Shown here in pieces: positions 8,820 to 16,833 of a stretch of DNA of 64,000 bases. This stretch comes from Mesorhizobium sp. L-8-3 (lineage in GTDB: Bacteria > Pseudomonadota > Alphaproteobacteria > Rhizobiales > Rhizobiaceae), in contig NZ_AP023262.1 of NCBI RefSeq assembly GCF_016756615.1, positions 620,001 through 684,000 on the forward strand, read 5' to 3'. The first letter of the stretch is position 1. Each line of letters opens with the position of its first letter. The position numbers and the translations under genes were made by a program. Under the pieces are notes generated by a model. It was not told the origin of the DNA, searched no databases, and saw only the letters and a list, made by a program, of their open reading frames with translations.

Positions 8820-9644
8820 TTGAGATTCCTGAACCGCCTGTTCAACAGGCTTCTCGTCCTTTGTCTGGGTGTGCTGAGCGTCTGGCTGATCGTCTTCGTC
8901 GTCTTCGACACCGCCGACAACAGATTGCCGTGGATCCTGGCAGTGAGCCTTACATACGGCCTGGCCGCCTATGTCATCCTGCCAAACGCCGTCCGAATAG
9001 GCCTGAAGATCCTTCATCGGAGATTGATCCCCAGATACACGATCACCGCAGACGGGCTGCCCGGCGATCCCGTAAATCTCGTGCTCATCGGCACTCTTCA
9101 ACAACTCCGCGATGCTTTCGCGACAGCGGGCTGGTCGACGGCCGATCGCCTTGATATCGCAAGCTCCTGGCGAATGACGCGAGCGTTCCTTTTCAATTCT
9201 CCGTATCCCACAGCTCCTTTCAGCACCCTCTATCTCTTCGGGCGCAAGCAGGACATCGGTTTCCAGCAGCCCATCGACAACAGCCCGCGCAAACGCCATC
9301 ACATCCGTTTCTGGGCGCTGAGCCTCACCCATTCCGGGGACGATATGACGGCAGCAAGCTTCTGGCTGAATACGGACAGACCGCCGCCCGATCAGCGCGT
9401 ATTGTGGGTCGGGGCGGGCACGAGAGATACCGGGCTGTCGCTGACCCGGTTAACATTCCAGATTACACATGCCACCGATTCGGACACAAATGCAGAACGC
9501 GACTACATAGTCGCCCAGCTGAGATCAAGGCGGGTGATCGGGGATGTCGCGCTTCACCAATCCGGTTCGCGTTTGCAGATCGGGCATGTCAACCACTACG
9601 TTACCGATGGTGCGATCGCCTTCGCCAGCCTGACAGAGTATTGA
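8820..9644 (+). CDS. LssY C-terminal-domain membrane protein
   Basis: This 274-residue protein has two membrane segments at its N-terminus (residues about 10-30 and 37-58). A domain that I recognise as LssY_C follows, with the marks GDPVNLVLIGTLQQLRDAF, AGWSTADRLDIASSW and TLYLFGRKQDIGFQQP. LssY_C takes its name from a gene of the Legionella lss type I secretion locus; its biochemical role is not known. In many bacteria the domain is fused to a PAP2 phosphatase or DedA-like part, but here it stands alone. The start is a TTG at 8820, six bases after GGGAGG. Confidence 0.8.
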   Translation: MRFLNRLFNRLLVLCLGVLSVWLIVFVVFDTADNRLPWILAVSLTYGLAAYVILPNAVRIGLKILHRRLIPRYTITADGLPGDPVNLVLIGTLQQLRDAFATAGWSTADRLDIASSWRMTRAFLFNSPYPTAPFSTLYLFGRKQDIGFQQPIDNSPRKRHHIRFWALSLTHSGDDMTAASFWLNTDRPPPDQRVLWVGAGTRDTGLSLTRLTFQITHATDSDTNAERDYIVAQLRSRRVIGDVALHQSGSRLQIGHVNHYVTDGAIAFASLTEY

Positions 9645-10004
9645 ACAAGCAGAACCTGCGGAGCAGCTCGATGAGGCTTGCGCAATCAGCCGGTATCGCC
9701 TGCGCGGCTCATACCGCTGCATCGCTGAACGTGGAGAAGGACGCCGCGATCATCCGCCAACCAGAGAGCACCGGCCTGGCGATGCGGCTACCCCCTGCTC
9801 TTGATGAACGCACTTGACGGCGTCGCTATAGCGGCGGCAGCGGGGTCCGTTGCAGAATCGCTCGGATCGTCGACCCCGGCTGGCCGCGCGATGAAATGCC
9901 GGAGAACGCAGCAAAGCCATCGTGACACAAGCGCGAGAAACCGACAGTTTAAGTAAGATTTTACCTTGTTGCATGCTTCTTCTTGCCCCTGATGCTGCGT
10001 TGCG
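9645..10004. other. Intergenic region without a recognisable gene
   Basis: I see no supportable coding region. Frames on the minus strand across 9750-10162 have no domain and conflict with the small plus-strand gene at 10056. The right edge leads into an EcfG-like promoter. Confidence 0.4.
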
Positions 10005-10030
10005 GGAACCATTGACCGGGCGGACGAGTT
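10005..10030 (+). promoter_or_regulatory. Candidate EcfG-type general stress promoter
   Basis: GGAAC at 10005-10009, a 17-base spacer and AGTT at 10027-10030 closely match the alphaproteobacterial general-stress sigma consensus GGAAC-N16/17-CGTT, with one mismatch in the -10 element. The site is 26 bases upstream of the small gene at 10056, a suitable distance for a start site and leader. Confidence 0.55.
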
Positions 10031-10055
10031 TCTTACTCCAATAGGGCTTGAGGCA

Positions 10056-10247
10056 ATGTCACGCAGCAACGGCAACCAGCCGACCCGGATATCGGCGCAG
10101 ATCAGACGGCAGATCGGCACGGCCGAAAACAAACGGTTCCTGCGCGCCATGCCGCTCTTCAAGGTCGATCCGGAACTTCCCGAGACGCTGGATCACCTGC
10201 TCGACGAACTCGACCGCGCGGAGAAACGCAAGAGGCGGAGATCGTAG
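10056..10247 (+). CDS. Small basic protein, possibly NepR-like
   Basis: This 63-residue protein is preceded by a GAGG binding site and an EcfG-like promoter. Residues 13-50 (QIRRQIGTAENKRFLRAM, then FKVDPELPETLDHLLDELD) form two likely amphipathic helices with a proline-containing turn. This recalls NepR, the small anti-sigma factor of the general stress response, whose core is a helix followed by V-P-x-x-x-x-x-LL-x-x-L. The match is by pattern only. No phyR or ecfG gene is nearby, so it would be an orphan paralogue at best. It could instead be an unrelated stress-induced small protein. Confidence 0.6.
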   Translation: MSRSNGNQPTRISAQIRRQIGTAENKRFLRAMPLFKVDPELPETLDHLLDELDRAEKRKRRRS

Positions 10248-10307
10248 GGTGGCGATCCCCGAGGTCACCCGCGCGAGCAGCCGGAAGCGAAAAGGACGTT
10301 CCGGCGG

Positions 10308-10916
10308 TCAGGCGGCAATCTTGCGCAGATCGCCATGCCTTATCTCCGTGCCCAGCACTTTCAGGCATTCACGCATGAAAGCCGAAAGGCCGGGCCATCC
10401 CTTGGCCGAAACCAGATTGCCGTCGACATGGGCACCGTTCGGAGCGACGTCGACATATTTTCCGCCTGCCAGGGTCACTTCCGGCTCGCAATACTGAAGA
10501 GCGGCGACTTCCTTGCCGCGGACGACGCCATCGACGGCAATCAGGATCTGCACGCCATGGCAGATCGTGAAGATCGGCTTGCCGGCCTCGTGGAAGTGGC
10601 GGACGATCGCCTGCACCCGCTTGTCGATGCGAATGTATTCCGGGCCGCGCCCGCCGGCGCAATACACGGCATCGTACTCTTCCGGCTTCACCTCGGCGAA
10701 ACCCTTGTTCAGGATATAGTCGTGGCCGAGTTTCTCGGTGTAGGTCTGGTGGCCTTCGAAATCGTGCAGCGAAGTCTTGATGACCTCGCCGGCCTTCTTG
10801 TCCGGACAGACCACATGCACGGTGTGTCCGACGGCATGCATCGCCTGCTCGAAGACGAAGATTTCGTATTCCTCGCTGAACTCCCCGACCAGCATCAGGA
10901 TCTTCTTGCCCGACAT
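10308..10916 (-). CDS. DJ-1/PfpI family protein
   Basis: This 202-residue cytoplasmic protein belongs to the DJ-1/PfpI class of class-I-amidotransferase-like folds. The nucleophile elbow is visible as FTICHGVQ, with the reactive cysteine near residue 116. The partner segment AGGRGPEYIR and the N-terminal strand KKILMLVGEFSEEYEI are also typical. Members act as glyoxalase-type or deglycase stress enzymes or as chaperones; which applies here cannot be said. The start at 10916 is set by GGGAGGAGAG just upstream. The longer frame to 10973 would read through an operator-like palindrome. It is convergent with the small gene at 10056. Confidence 0.9.
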   Translation of the reverse strand: MSGKKILMLVGEFSEEYEIFVFEQAMHAVGHTVHVVCPDKKAGEVIKTSLHDFEGHQTYTEKLGHDYILNKGFAEVKPEEYDAVYCAGGRGPEYIRIDKRVQAIVRHFHEAGKPIFTICHGVQILIAVDGVVRGKEVAALQYCEPEVTLAGGKYVDVAPNGAHVDGNLVSAKGWPGLSAFMRECLKVLGTEIRHGDLRKIAA

Positions 10917-10940
10917 TTTCTCTCTCCTCCCGTTCGATAG

Positions 10941-10965
10941 AATTATTTCGGCATGCGAAATAATT
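10941..10965. promoter_or_regulatory. Perfect palindromic operator candidate upstream of the DJ-1 gene
   Basis: AATTATTTCG and CGAAATAATT form perfect 10-base arms around a five-base spacer. The site lies about 25 bases upstream of the DJ-1/PfpI start, where it would overlap the promoter. Its A/T-rich symmetric form is like operators of MarR, HxlR or TetR repressors. No such regulator gene is adjacent. Confidence 0.65.
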
Positions 10966-11031
10966 TTTGGCATCGTAAGGCGGAATAGCGGAAAGAGGAA
11001 GTCGACGGAGCGGGAATCTTTGGGCGCGCAG

Positions 11032-11118
11032 GATACCCCATCCGACCTCGCGGAGCGCCCACGGGTCTTGCCTTCGGCAAGCCCCAGGACAGGCTCCGCG
11101 CGGTCGGATGAGGGGTAT
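11032..11118. repeat. Intergenic inverted-repeat element (rhizobial style)
   Basis: The outer arms (11032-11055 and 11093-11118) are near-perfect inverted copies carrying ATACCCC-ATCCGACC and GGTCGGATGAGGGGTAT. An inner hairpin (TTGCCTTCGGCAA) lies between them. The same ATACCCCTCATCCGACC end is seen at 21653-21670, so both belong to one dispersed family. It lies just upstream of the DJ-1 gene and downstream of the cys operon. Confidence 0.7.
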
Positions 11119-11166
11119 GCAGCGCGCCAGAGCTTTGAAGTCGAGCGCCTTCCTGCCTGGCCCGAC

Positions 11167-11709
11167 TTACCGGCGGCTGCGGCGCCAGGAATAGCCGGCG
11201 CCCCTGGTGGGTTCGGCGGCCGGCTTGGTCGCGGGCTGATAATAAAGCGGAATGCCGCCGGTTTCGCCCTTTTCCAGACGCTCGATCAGCACGGGGTGGG
11301 ACACTTCGAACTCGTCGAAGCCAAGCCTCAGCATATGCGGGAGCTGGTCAATCAGCACCTGGCCGACCGCCCGGATCGGGCCTTCGAAATTGTGCCGGCG
11401 GCGCAGGAGTTCGGCCTTGGAGAAGCTGCGGCCGTCATTGAAGGCCGGGAAGGCGAGCGCCACGAGAGTAAGTTGGTCGAGCAGGCCGGCGATGGCATCG
11501 ACCTGTTCGCCCGGCTGCAGGAGCACGCCGAGCCTCTCCTTCGCCGATTTGCGGGTCTCCTCGTCGAGGGCGAGGAAGACCTGCAGCGGCAGGACGAAGC
11601 GGCCATTGGCCAGCAGCGCCTCGGGAGAGTCTGCATGGCGCCACTCGTCCTCGCGAAAGCCTGCAGGCGTCCAGAGGCGGGTTGCCGCCTCAGCGTTCGG
11701 TTGCGACAT
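11167..11709 (-). CDS. DUF934 domain protein of the cys operon
   Basis: This 180-residue protein matches DUF934 by its core (RFVLPLQVFLALDEETRKSAKERLGVLL, then PAFNDGRSFSKAELLRRR and a C-terminal DEFEVSHP). DUF934 genes almost always stand beside nitrite/sulfite reductase genes, and it is the last gene of such an operon here, nine bases after cysH. A role in sulfite reductase maturation or electron supply is guessed from context only. The start at 11709 is chosen over 11715 because AGGAAA sits at normal distance only from the second ATG. Confidence 0.88.
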   Translation of the reverse strand: MSQPNAEAATRLWTPAGFREDEWRHADSPEALLANGRFVLPLQVFLALDEETRKSAKERLGVLLQPGEQVDAIAGLLDQLTLVALAFPAFNDGRSFSKAELLRRRHNFEGPIRAVGQVLIDQLPHMLRLGFDEFEVSHPVLIERLEKGETGGIPLYYQPATKPAAEPTRGAGYSWRRSRR

Positions 11710-11718
11710 GAACATTTC

Positions 11719-12489
11719 CTAGATCGAGGGACCGGCCAGCGACCGGTCGAGGCCACCCAAATGAATGCCACACTCGGTTTTGGCCTGTCCAGCCCAGCGG
11801 CCCGAGCGGGCGTCCTCGCCCGGCCTCACCGGCTGGGTGCAGGGGAAGCAGCCGATCGACAGATAGCCATAGGCGACCAGCGGGTTCTCGCGCAGCGCAT
11901 GCCGGCGCATATAGTCGGCGAGGTCGGCCGTGGTCCACCGCGCCAGCGGATTGATGCGGGTGCGGATGCCGACGGTTTCAAACACCGGCAGGGCCGCCCG
12001 CGTGGCGGCCTGGAAGCGCTTGCGGCCGGTGAACCAGGCACGGAACGGCTCGACGCCCCGCGCCATCGGTTCGACCTTGCGGATCGCACAGCAGGCTTCG
12101 GTATCGCGGCCATGCAGCGTCCCGTCGGGATCGTCGCGGTTGAGCGCGGTTTCATCAGGCGTGACGATGCGGATGTCGGTCAGGCCGAGATCGGCGATGA
12201 GCGCGTCCCTGTATTCCAGCGTCTCGCCGAAATGCTTGCCGGTGTCGAGGAAGATCACCGGCAGGCCGCGGTCGACCTCGGCGATCATATGCAGCAGCAC
12301 GGCCGAGTCCGCCCCGAAGGACGATACCGCCGCGATGCCGCCGGCGAAGTCGTGAAGGGCTGCCCGCTCGACGACTTCGATCGGGGTGAGATGGCCGAAA
12401 CGCGCGTCGAGCGCGGCGGCTGCCGCCGCGACTTCGGCTTCGACATTGGCTTCGACGGGCGCCTCAGGCAGCCTTGGCTTCGCTGCCAT
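11719..12489 (-). CDS. cysH: Adenylylsulfate (APS) reductase, CysH family
   Basis: This 256-residue enzyme reduces APS to sulfite and AMP in sulfate assimilation. The PP-loop is visible as AVSSFGADSAVLLHM. Two cysteine pairs, CC near residue 133 (EACCAIRK) and CxxC near 213 (GCFPCTQ), are the ligands of the [4Fe-4S] cluster that marks APS-using rather than PAPS-using enzymes. The catalytic cysteine is in ECGIH near residue 238. The start at 12489 follows AAGGAGGTG, giving a 26-base overlap with the end of cysI. The gene lies between cysI and the DUF934 gene in a five-gene operon. Confidence 0.95.
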   Translation of the reverse strand: MAAKPRLPEAPVEANVEAEVAAAAAALDARFGHLTPIEVVERAALHDFAGGIAAVSSFGADSAVLLHMIAEVDRGLPVIFLDTGKHFGETLEYRDALIADLGLTDIRIVTPDETALNRDDPDGTLHGRDTEACCAIRKVEPMARGVEPFRAWFTGRKRFQAATRAALPVFETVGIRTRINPLARWTTADLADYMRRHALRENPLVAYGYLSIGCFPCTQPVRPGEDARSGRWAGQAKTECGIHLGGLDRSLAGPSI

Positions 12490-14134
12490 AAAGCACCTCC
12501 TTGAACGGCGCGGGTCCGACCCGGCGATAGGCGTCGAGGAACGTCTCTTTCGGGTCGAGGCGCAGGCCGAGATAGGTGTCGACGATGGTCTCGATCGCAT
12601 CGGTCACCTCGTCCGGGCCGAAGCCGCGGCCGATGATCTCGCCGATCGAGGTGTTCTCGTCGCCGGAGCCGCCCAGCGTGATCTGGTAGAGCTCGGCGCC
12701 CTTCTTCTCCACGCCCAATATGCCGATATGGCCGACATGATGGTGGCCGCAGGCATTGATGCAGCCTGAGATCTTCAGCTTCAGCTCGCCGATCTCGCGC
12801 TGACGCTCGAGCGAGCCGAAACGCTTCGAGATCTCCTGTGCGATCGGGATCGAGCGGGCATTGGCGAGCGCGCAATAGTCGAGGCCCGGGCAGGCGATGA
12901 TGTCGGTGATGAGATTGGAATTGGCCGTGGCCAGCTCGATCTCGACCAGCGCATCATAGACCGCCTTGAGATCGGCGCGCGCGACATGCGGCAGAATGAG
13001 GTTCTGCTCGTGGCTGACGCGGATCTCGTCGAAGGCATATTTCTCGGCGATGTCGGCAACCGCCTCCATCTGGCTGTCGGTGGCGTCGCCCGGAGCCTCG
13101 CCGATGCCCTTCAAGGAGATCGTGACGGCGGCGTAATCGGGGTGCCGATGGGTGACGACGTTCTGGTCGAGCCACTCCGAGAAGCTCCTGGAATCCAGGC
13201 GCGCGAGCTTCACGGCGGCGTCGCCTTCCGGCCGCGGCGTCAGGGCGGGCGGCGCGAAATAGGCCTCGATGGCACGGATGTCGGCGTCGGGCAGCTTCAA
13301 CTCGCCGTCCTTCAGCGCCTCCCACTCGACCTCGACCTGCCGGGCCAGTTCCTCGGCACCGGTCTCGTGCACAAGGATCTTGATGCGGGCCTTGTATTTG
13401 TTGTCACGCCGGCCGTGGAGATTGTACACGCGCATGATGGCCGTGGTGTAGGAGAGCAGGTGCTCCTCGGGGAGGAAGTCCCTGATCTTCTTGGCGACCA
13501 TCGGCGTGCGGCCCTGCCCGCCGCCGACATAGACGGCAAAGCCGAGTTCGCCCTTCTCGTTCCGCTTCAGATGCAGGCCGATGTCATGGACCTGGATGGC
13601 GGCGCGGTCGCGCTCGGCTCCCGTCACCGCGATCTTGAACTTGCGCGGCAGGTAGGAGAATTCCGGATGAACCGACGACCACTGGCGCAGGATCTCCGCA
13701 TAGGGCCGGGGGTCGGCGACCTCGTCGGCGGCCGCGCCCGCGAAATGATCGGCGGTGACATTGCGGATGCAGTTGCCGCTGGTCTGGATGGCATGCATCT
13801 CGACGCTGGCGAGATCGGCCAGGATGGCGGGCATGTCGGACAGGGCCGGCCAGTTGTACTGGATGTTCTGGCGCGTCGTGAAATGGCCGTAGCCCTTGTC
13901 GTATTTGCGGGCGATGTGGCCGAGCATGCGCATCTGGCGCGACGACAAGGTGCCGTAGGGGATGGCGACACGCAGCATATAGGCGTGGAGCTGCAGATAG
14001 ACGCCGTTCATCAGCCGCAGCGGCCGGAACTGGTCTTCCGTGATCTGGCCGGCGAGCCGCCGGTCCACCTGGTCGCTGAACTCGGCGACGCGGGCGTTCA
14101 CGAAATCCTGGTCGAACTCATCATAGCGGTACAT
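12464..14134 (-). CDS. cysI: Sulfite/nitrite reductase hemoprotein (CysI-like)
   Basis: This 556-residue siroheme enzyme probably reduces sulfite to sulfide. The paired C-x5-C (ACPGLDYCALA, near residue 414) and C-x3-C (SGCINACGHHH, near 456) bind the [4Fe-4S]-siroheme centre. The N-terminal half has the ferredoxin-like substrate domain with GHFTTRQNIQYNW. The lack of a cysJ flavoprotein gene nearby suggests that electrons come from ferredoxin or another donor. Its place beside cysH and cysG argues for sulfite rather than nitrite as substrate. Confidence 0.94.
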   Translation of the reverse strand: MYRYDEFDQDFVNARVAEFSDQVDRRLAGQITEDQFRPLRLMNGVYLQLHAYMLRVAIPYGTLSSRQMRMLGHIARKYDKGYGHFTTRQNIQYNWPALSDMPAILADLASVEMHAIQTSGNCIRNVTADHFAGAAADEVADPRPYAEILRQWSSVHPEFSYLPRKFKIAVTGAERDRAAIQVHDIGLHLKRNEKGELGFAVYVGGGQGRTPMVAKKIRDFLPEEHLLSYTTAIMRVYNLHGRRDNKYKARIKILVHETGAEELARQVEVEWEALKDGELKLPDADIRAIEAYFAPPALTPRPEGDAAVKLARLDSRSFSEWLDQNVVTHRHPDYAAVTISLKGIGEAPGDATDSQMEAVADIAEKYAFDEIRVSHEQNLILPHVARADLKAVYDALVEIELATANSNLITDIIACPGLDYCALANARSIPIAQEISKRFGSLERQREIGELKLKISGCINACGHHHVGHIGILGVEKKGAELYQITLGGSGDENTSIGEIIGRGFGPDEVTDAIETIVDTYLGLRLDPKETFLDAYRRVGPAPFKEVLYGSEAKAA

Positions 14135-14167
14135 GGTTTTCTTCCGTCGGCCGCGAAGGCCGTTTCC

Positions 14168-14476
14168 TCACGCCGCCCGGACCAGCTCCGGACGGGCCTG
14201 CTTGCCGAGATCGTTGCGGTTCGACGGGCCCGCGGCTCGGATCCTTTCGCGTAGCCGGGTCGGCACCGGCACGCCGTCGACGAGTTCGACGTCGATGAGA
14301 TTGACGTCGATCACCTCGTTGTTGTCATGCGCAGCCTTGCCGATCGCTTCCAGCCGCGCCTCGGCCTCCTTGTCGGCGGCGATCTCGGAGCGCTCGATGG
14401 TCTCGGCCCAGGAGCGGTCGATCGCGTACCAGACGGCCTCGCCGTCTGTCAGGCGATTGGCGGTCAGGATCTTCAT
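14168..14476 (-). CDS. DUF2849 domain protein
   Basis: This 102-residue protein has the DUF2849 pattern (KILTANRLTDGEAVWY, AADKEAEARLE and VIDVNLIDVEL). It sits between cysG and cysI, and its ATG overlaps the cysG stop by four bases, showing translational coupling. The family is small, alphaproteobacterial and found in this same operon position. Its function is unknown; a helper role for the reductase is an inference from location. Confidence 0.88.
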   Translation of the reverse strand: MKILTANRLTDGEAVWYAIDRSWAETIERSEIAADKEAEARLEAIGKAAHDNNEVIDVNLIDVELVDGVPVPTRLRERIRAAGPSNRNDLGKQARPELVRAA

Positions 14477-15936
14477 GCTGCTGTCCTTTCGGTCGCGGTC
14501 CCTTGGGGTCCGGGCGTGGTGACGGTGCGCCGAGAGGCTGTGAGCGGCTCGGAGTTGGCGAAATTGGCGCCGGCGACGGCGTCGCCGATGATGGTCATGA
14601 CCGGGCCGGAGAGATCGCCGCGCCCTTCGAGCGACGGCAGATCGGCCAGCGTGCCGTGGAACAGCCGGCGCCCGGAGAGACTGGCGTTCTCGACCACGGC
14701 GACCGCCGTGTCGGGCGACAGGCCCACCTCGATCAGCCGGCCGGCGACATCGGCCGCGACCGAACGGCCCATATAGACGGCCACAGTCGCGCCCGAGATG
14801 GCGAGCTTCGCCCAGTCGGGAAGGGTGCCGCCCTTGAGATCGTGGCCCGTGGTGAACACCATGGAGGAGGTGACGCCGCGCAGCGTCAGCGGCAGCTCGA
14901 AATCGGCCGCGGCCGCGAAGGCGGCGGTGACGCCTGGCACGACTTCATAGGAGATGCCGGCATCGCGCAGCGCCTGCATCTCTTCGCCGGCACGGCCGAA
15001 GATCAGCGGATCGCCCGACTTCAAACGCACCACCTGCCTGCCCTGGCGGCCAAGCTCGACCAGCAGCGCATTGATCTCCTGCTGGCTCTTGGAGTGGCAG
15101 CCCTTGCGCTTGCCGACCGGCAGGCGCTCGGCATCGCGGCGGCCCATGGCGACCACGGCCTCCGGCACCAGCGCGTCATGGACGATGACGTCGGCCTGCA
15201 TCAGCAGGCGCTGGGCCCTCAGCGTCAGCAGGTCCTCGGCACCGGGGCCGGCGCCGACCAGGGCGACATGGCCGCGCGCGGCCGTGCGGCGCAAAAGCAG
15301 CTCGGCCGCGGCCTCGCGCGCCTCGTCGGCATGGCCGACTTCCATGGCGCGGGCGGGCGCGCCGGAGAAGAAGTCGTTCCAGAAGCGGCGGCGGACACTG
15401 CCCCTGGGCAAGAGCTTTTCGGCCAGGTCGCGGAAGGAGTTGCCAAGCGTCGCGAGTTGGCCGAGCGAAGGCGACAGCATCTGGTCGATGCGGGCGCGGA
15501 TGAGCTGTGCCAGCACAGGGCCGGCGCCCTCGGTGCCGATAGCGACCGCGACCGGAGCGCGGTTGACGAGCGCCGGGGTGAAGAAGTCGCAGCATTCAGG
15601 ACGGTCGACGGCGTTGACGGGAATTGAAAGAGCGCGCGCATCGTCGGAAATGCGGCGGTCGAGCGCTTCATCGCCGGTCGCGGCAAAGGCGAGAACGGCG
15701 CTGTCGAGCGCGGAAGCGTCGTAGGGAGCGCGGATATGCGCCACATCGTTCGCTGCGATCCAGTCGGCCAGAGCATGCTCCGGCCGGTCGGCGACGATCC
15801 GGATCGCGGCGCTCGACTGGGCGATCAGGCGCGCCTTGGCGAGCGCCTCGTCGCCATTGCCGACAACGACCACCACGCGCTCTTCGACCCGCACGAAGAC
15901 GGGGAAGGCATTGAGCTTGGAAGGGTCTTGCGTCAT
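14473..15936 (-). CDS. cysG: Siroheme synthase (multifunctional CysG)
   Basis: This 487-residue fusion makes siroheme, the cofactor of the reductase encoded next to it. Residues about 1-210 are the precorrin-2 dehydrogenase/ferrochelatase part, with a Rossmann strand (VVVVGNGDEALAKARLI). Residues about 225-465 are the uroporphyrinogen-III methyltransferase part (LVGAGPGAEDLLTLRAQRLL, then GDPLIFGRAGEE and VVPGVTAAFAAAA). It is the first gene of the cys operon. Start 15936 (MTQDPSK) is preferred over 15966; neither has a strong binding site, so the exact start is uncertain. Confidence 0.94.
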   Translation of the reverse strand: MTQDPSKLNAFPVFVRVEERVVVVVGNGDEALAKARLIAQSSAAIRIVADRPEHALADWIAANDVAHIRAPYDASALDSAVLAFAATGDEALDRRISDDARALSIPVNAVDRPECCDFFTPALVNRAPVAVAIGTEGAGPVLAQLIRARIDQMLSPSLGQLATLGNSFRDLAEKLLPRGSVRRRFWNDFFSGAPARAMEVGHADEAREAAAELLLRRTAARGHVALVGAGPGAEDLLTLRAQRLLMQADVIVHDALVPEAVVAMGRRDAERLPVGKRKGCHSKSQQEINALLVELGRQGRQVVRLKSGDPLIFGRAGEEMQALRDAGISYEVVPGVTAAFAAAADFELPLTLRGVTSSMVFTTGHDLKGGTLPDWAKLAISGATVAVYMGRSVAADVAGRLIEVGLSPDTAVAVVENASLSGRRLFHGTLADLPSLEGRGDLSGPVMTIIGDAVAGANFANSEPLTASRRTVTTPGPQGTATERTAA

Positions 15937-16364
15937 GCGCGCGGGTTCCGGAACAATAGACGGCATATGTACCGGCTGGCGTTGCCACGCAGAAGGAACG
16001 CACTCGCGCCCCGAAACCAAGCAGGCAAACTCTTTTCCGCAGCCTTCCGGGGCCGCAGAAAATTATTCCTCGCCTCCGCGCGGGCTTCCAAGCACCCGCC
16101 GCGACCCGCCGGAATCCGGATATGCCGCCGGACGGCAATGCCGCACCGTTTTTGCTTGTGAGCGGCTGCGCCTTGGCCACAATAGGGGCGTCGATACTGC
16201 CGCTGCCGGAAATGAGGAATTTCCAATTTCTACTGTTTTTGTAGAAATAAGGCGCTGCAGATCGAGTTGCTGCCGCGCGAGCCGGAACCTTCGCCTTCCG
16301 CAAGTCGTTCTGCGCAGGCGGACACGCAACGGAACAACAGCGGCAAACGGAAGGAGCGACCGCG
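15937..16364. other. Divergent promoter region between the cys operon and the host-attachment-type gene
   Basis: No coding region is visible. It must hold promoters for both the minus-strand cys operon and the plus-strand gene at 16365, and it contains the palindrome at 16226-16248. The GGAAGGAGCGACCGCG just before 16365 is the ribosome binding site of that gene. Confidence 0.6.
16226..16248. promoter_or_regulatory. Operator-like palindrome in the cys divergent promoter
   Basis: ATTTCTAC and GTAGAAAT form perfect eight-base arms around a seven-base T-rich spacer (TGTTTTT). The site lies about 290 bases upstream of cysG and 117 bases upstream of the gene at 16365. It is the clearest symmetric site in the region. 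Which regulator binds it is unknown. Confidence 0.55.
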
Positions 16365-16820
16365 ATGACCATCAAGCTGAAGCGCGGAACCTGGGTCTTG
16401 GTAGCCGATGGCGAGAAGGCGCTCTTTCTCAAGAACAGCGGTGACGCCGTGCATCCCGATCTCGACGTCGCGAGGAAGGTGACGGAGGAAAACCCTCCGA
16501 CCCGCGAGCAAGGCTCCGACCGACCGGGCCGCTACAGCGACGGGCCGAACGTCCACAGGAGCGCGGTGGACGACACCGACTGGCATATGCTCGCGAAGGA
16601 GCGGTTTGCCGAAGAGATCGCCGGCCAGCTTTACAAGCTCGCCCATCGCGGTGCCTTCGACGAGATCATCCTCGTCGCGCCGCCCGCCGTGCTGGGTCAG
16701 ATGCGCAAGAAACTGCACAAGCTGGTGGAGGACAAGGTGGCCGGCGAAGTGCCGAAAACACTGACCAATATGCCGATCGCACAGATCGAGGCCCTTCTGC
16801 AGCAGGAATGGGCCAGGTGA
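16365..16820 (+). CDS. Host-attachment-protein family (baeRF12-like)
   Basis: This 151-residue protein matches the family named host attachment protein, related to archaeal release factor eRF1 domain 2. Its start KRGTWVLVADGEKALFLKN, the central DDTDWHMLAKERFAEEIA and the later DEIILVAPPAVLGQMRKKLH are typical. The family name comes from Agrobacterium work on attachment; the biochemical role is uncertain. It is monocistronic and convergent with the alpha/beta hydrolase gene, 13 bases apart. Confidence 0.88.
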   Translation: MTIKLKRGTWVLVADGEKALFLKNSGDAVHPDLDVARKVTEENPPTREQGSDRPGRYSDGPNVHRSAVDDTDWHMLAKERFAEEIAGQLYKLAHRGAFDEIILVAPPAVLGQMRKKLHKLVEDKVAGEVPKTLTNMPIAQIEALLQQEWAR

Positions 16821-16833
16821 AAGACATGGCGGG

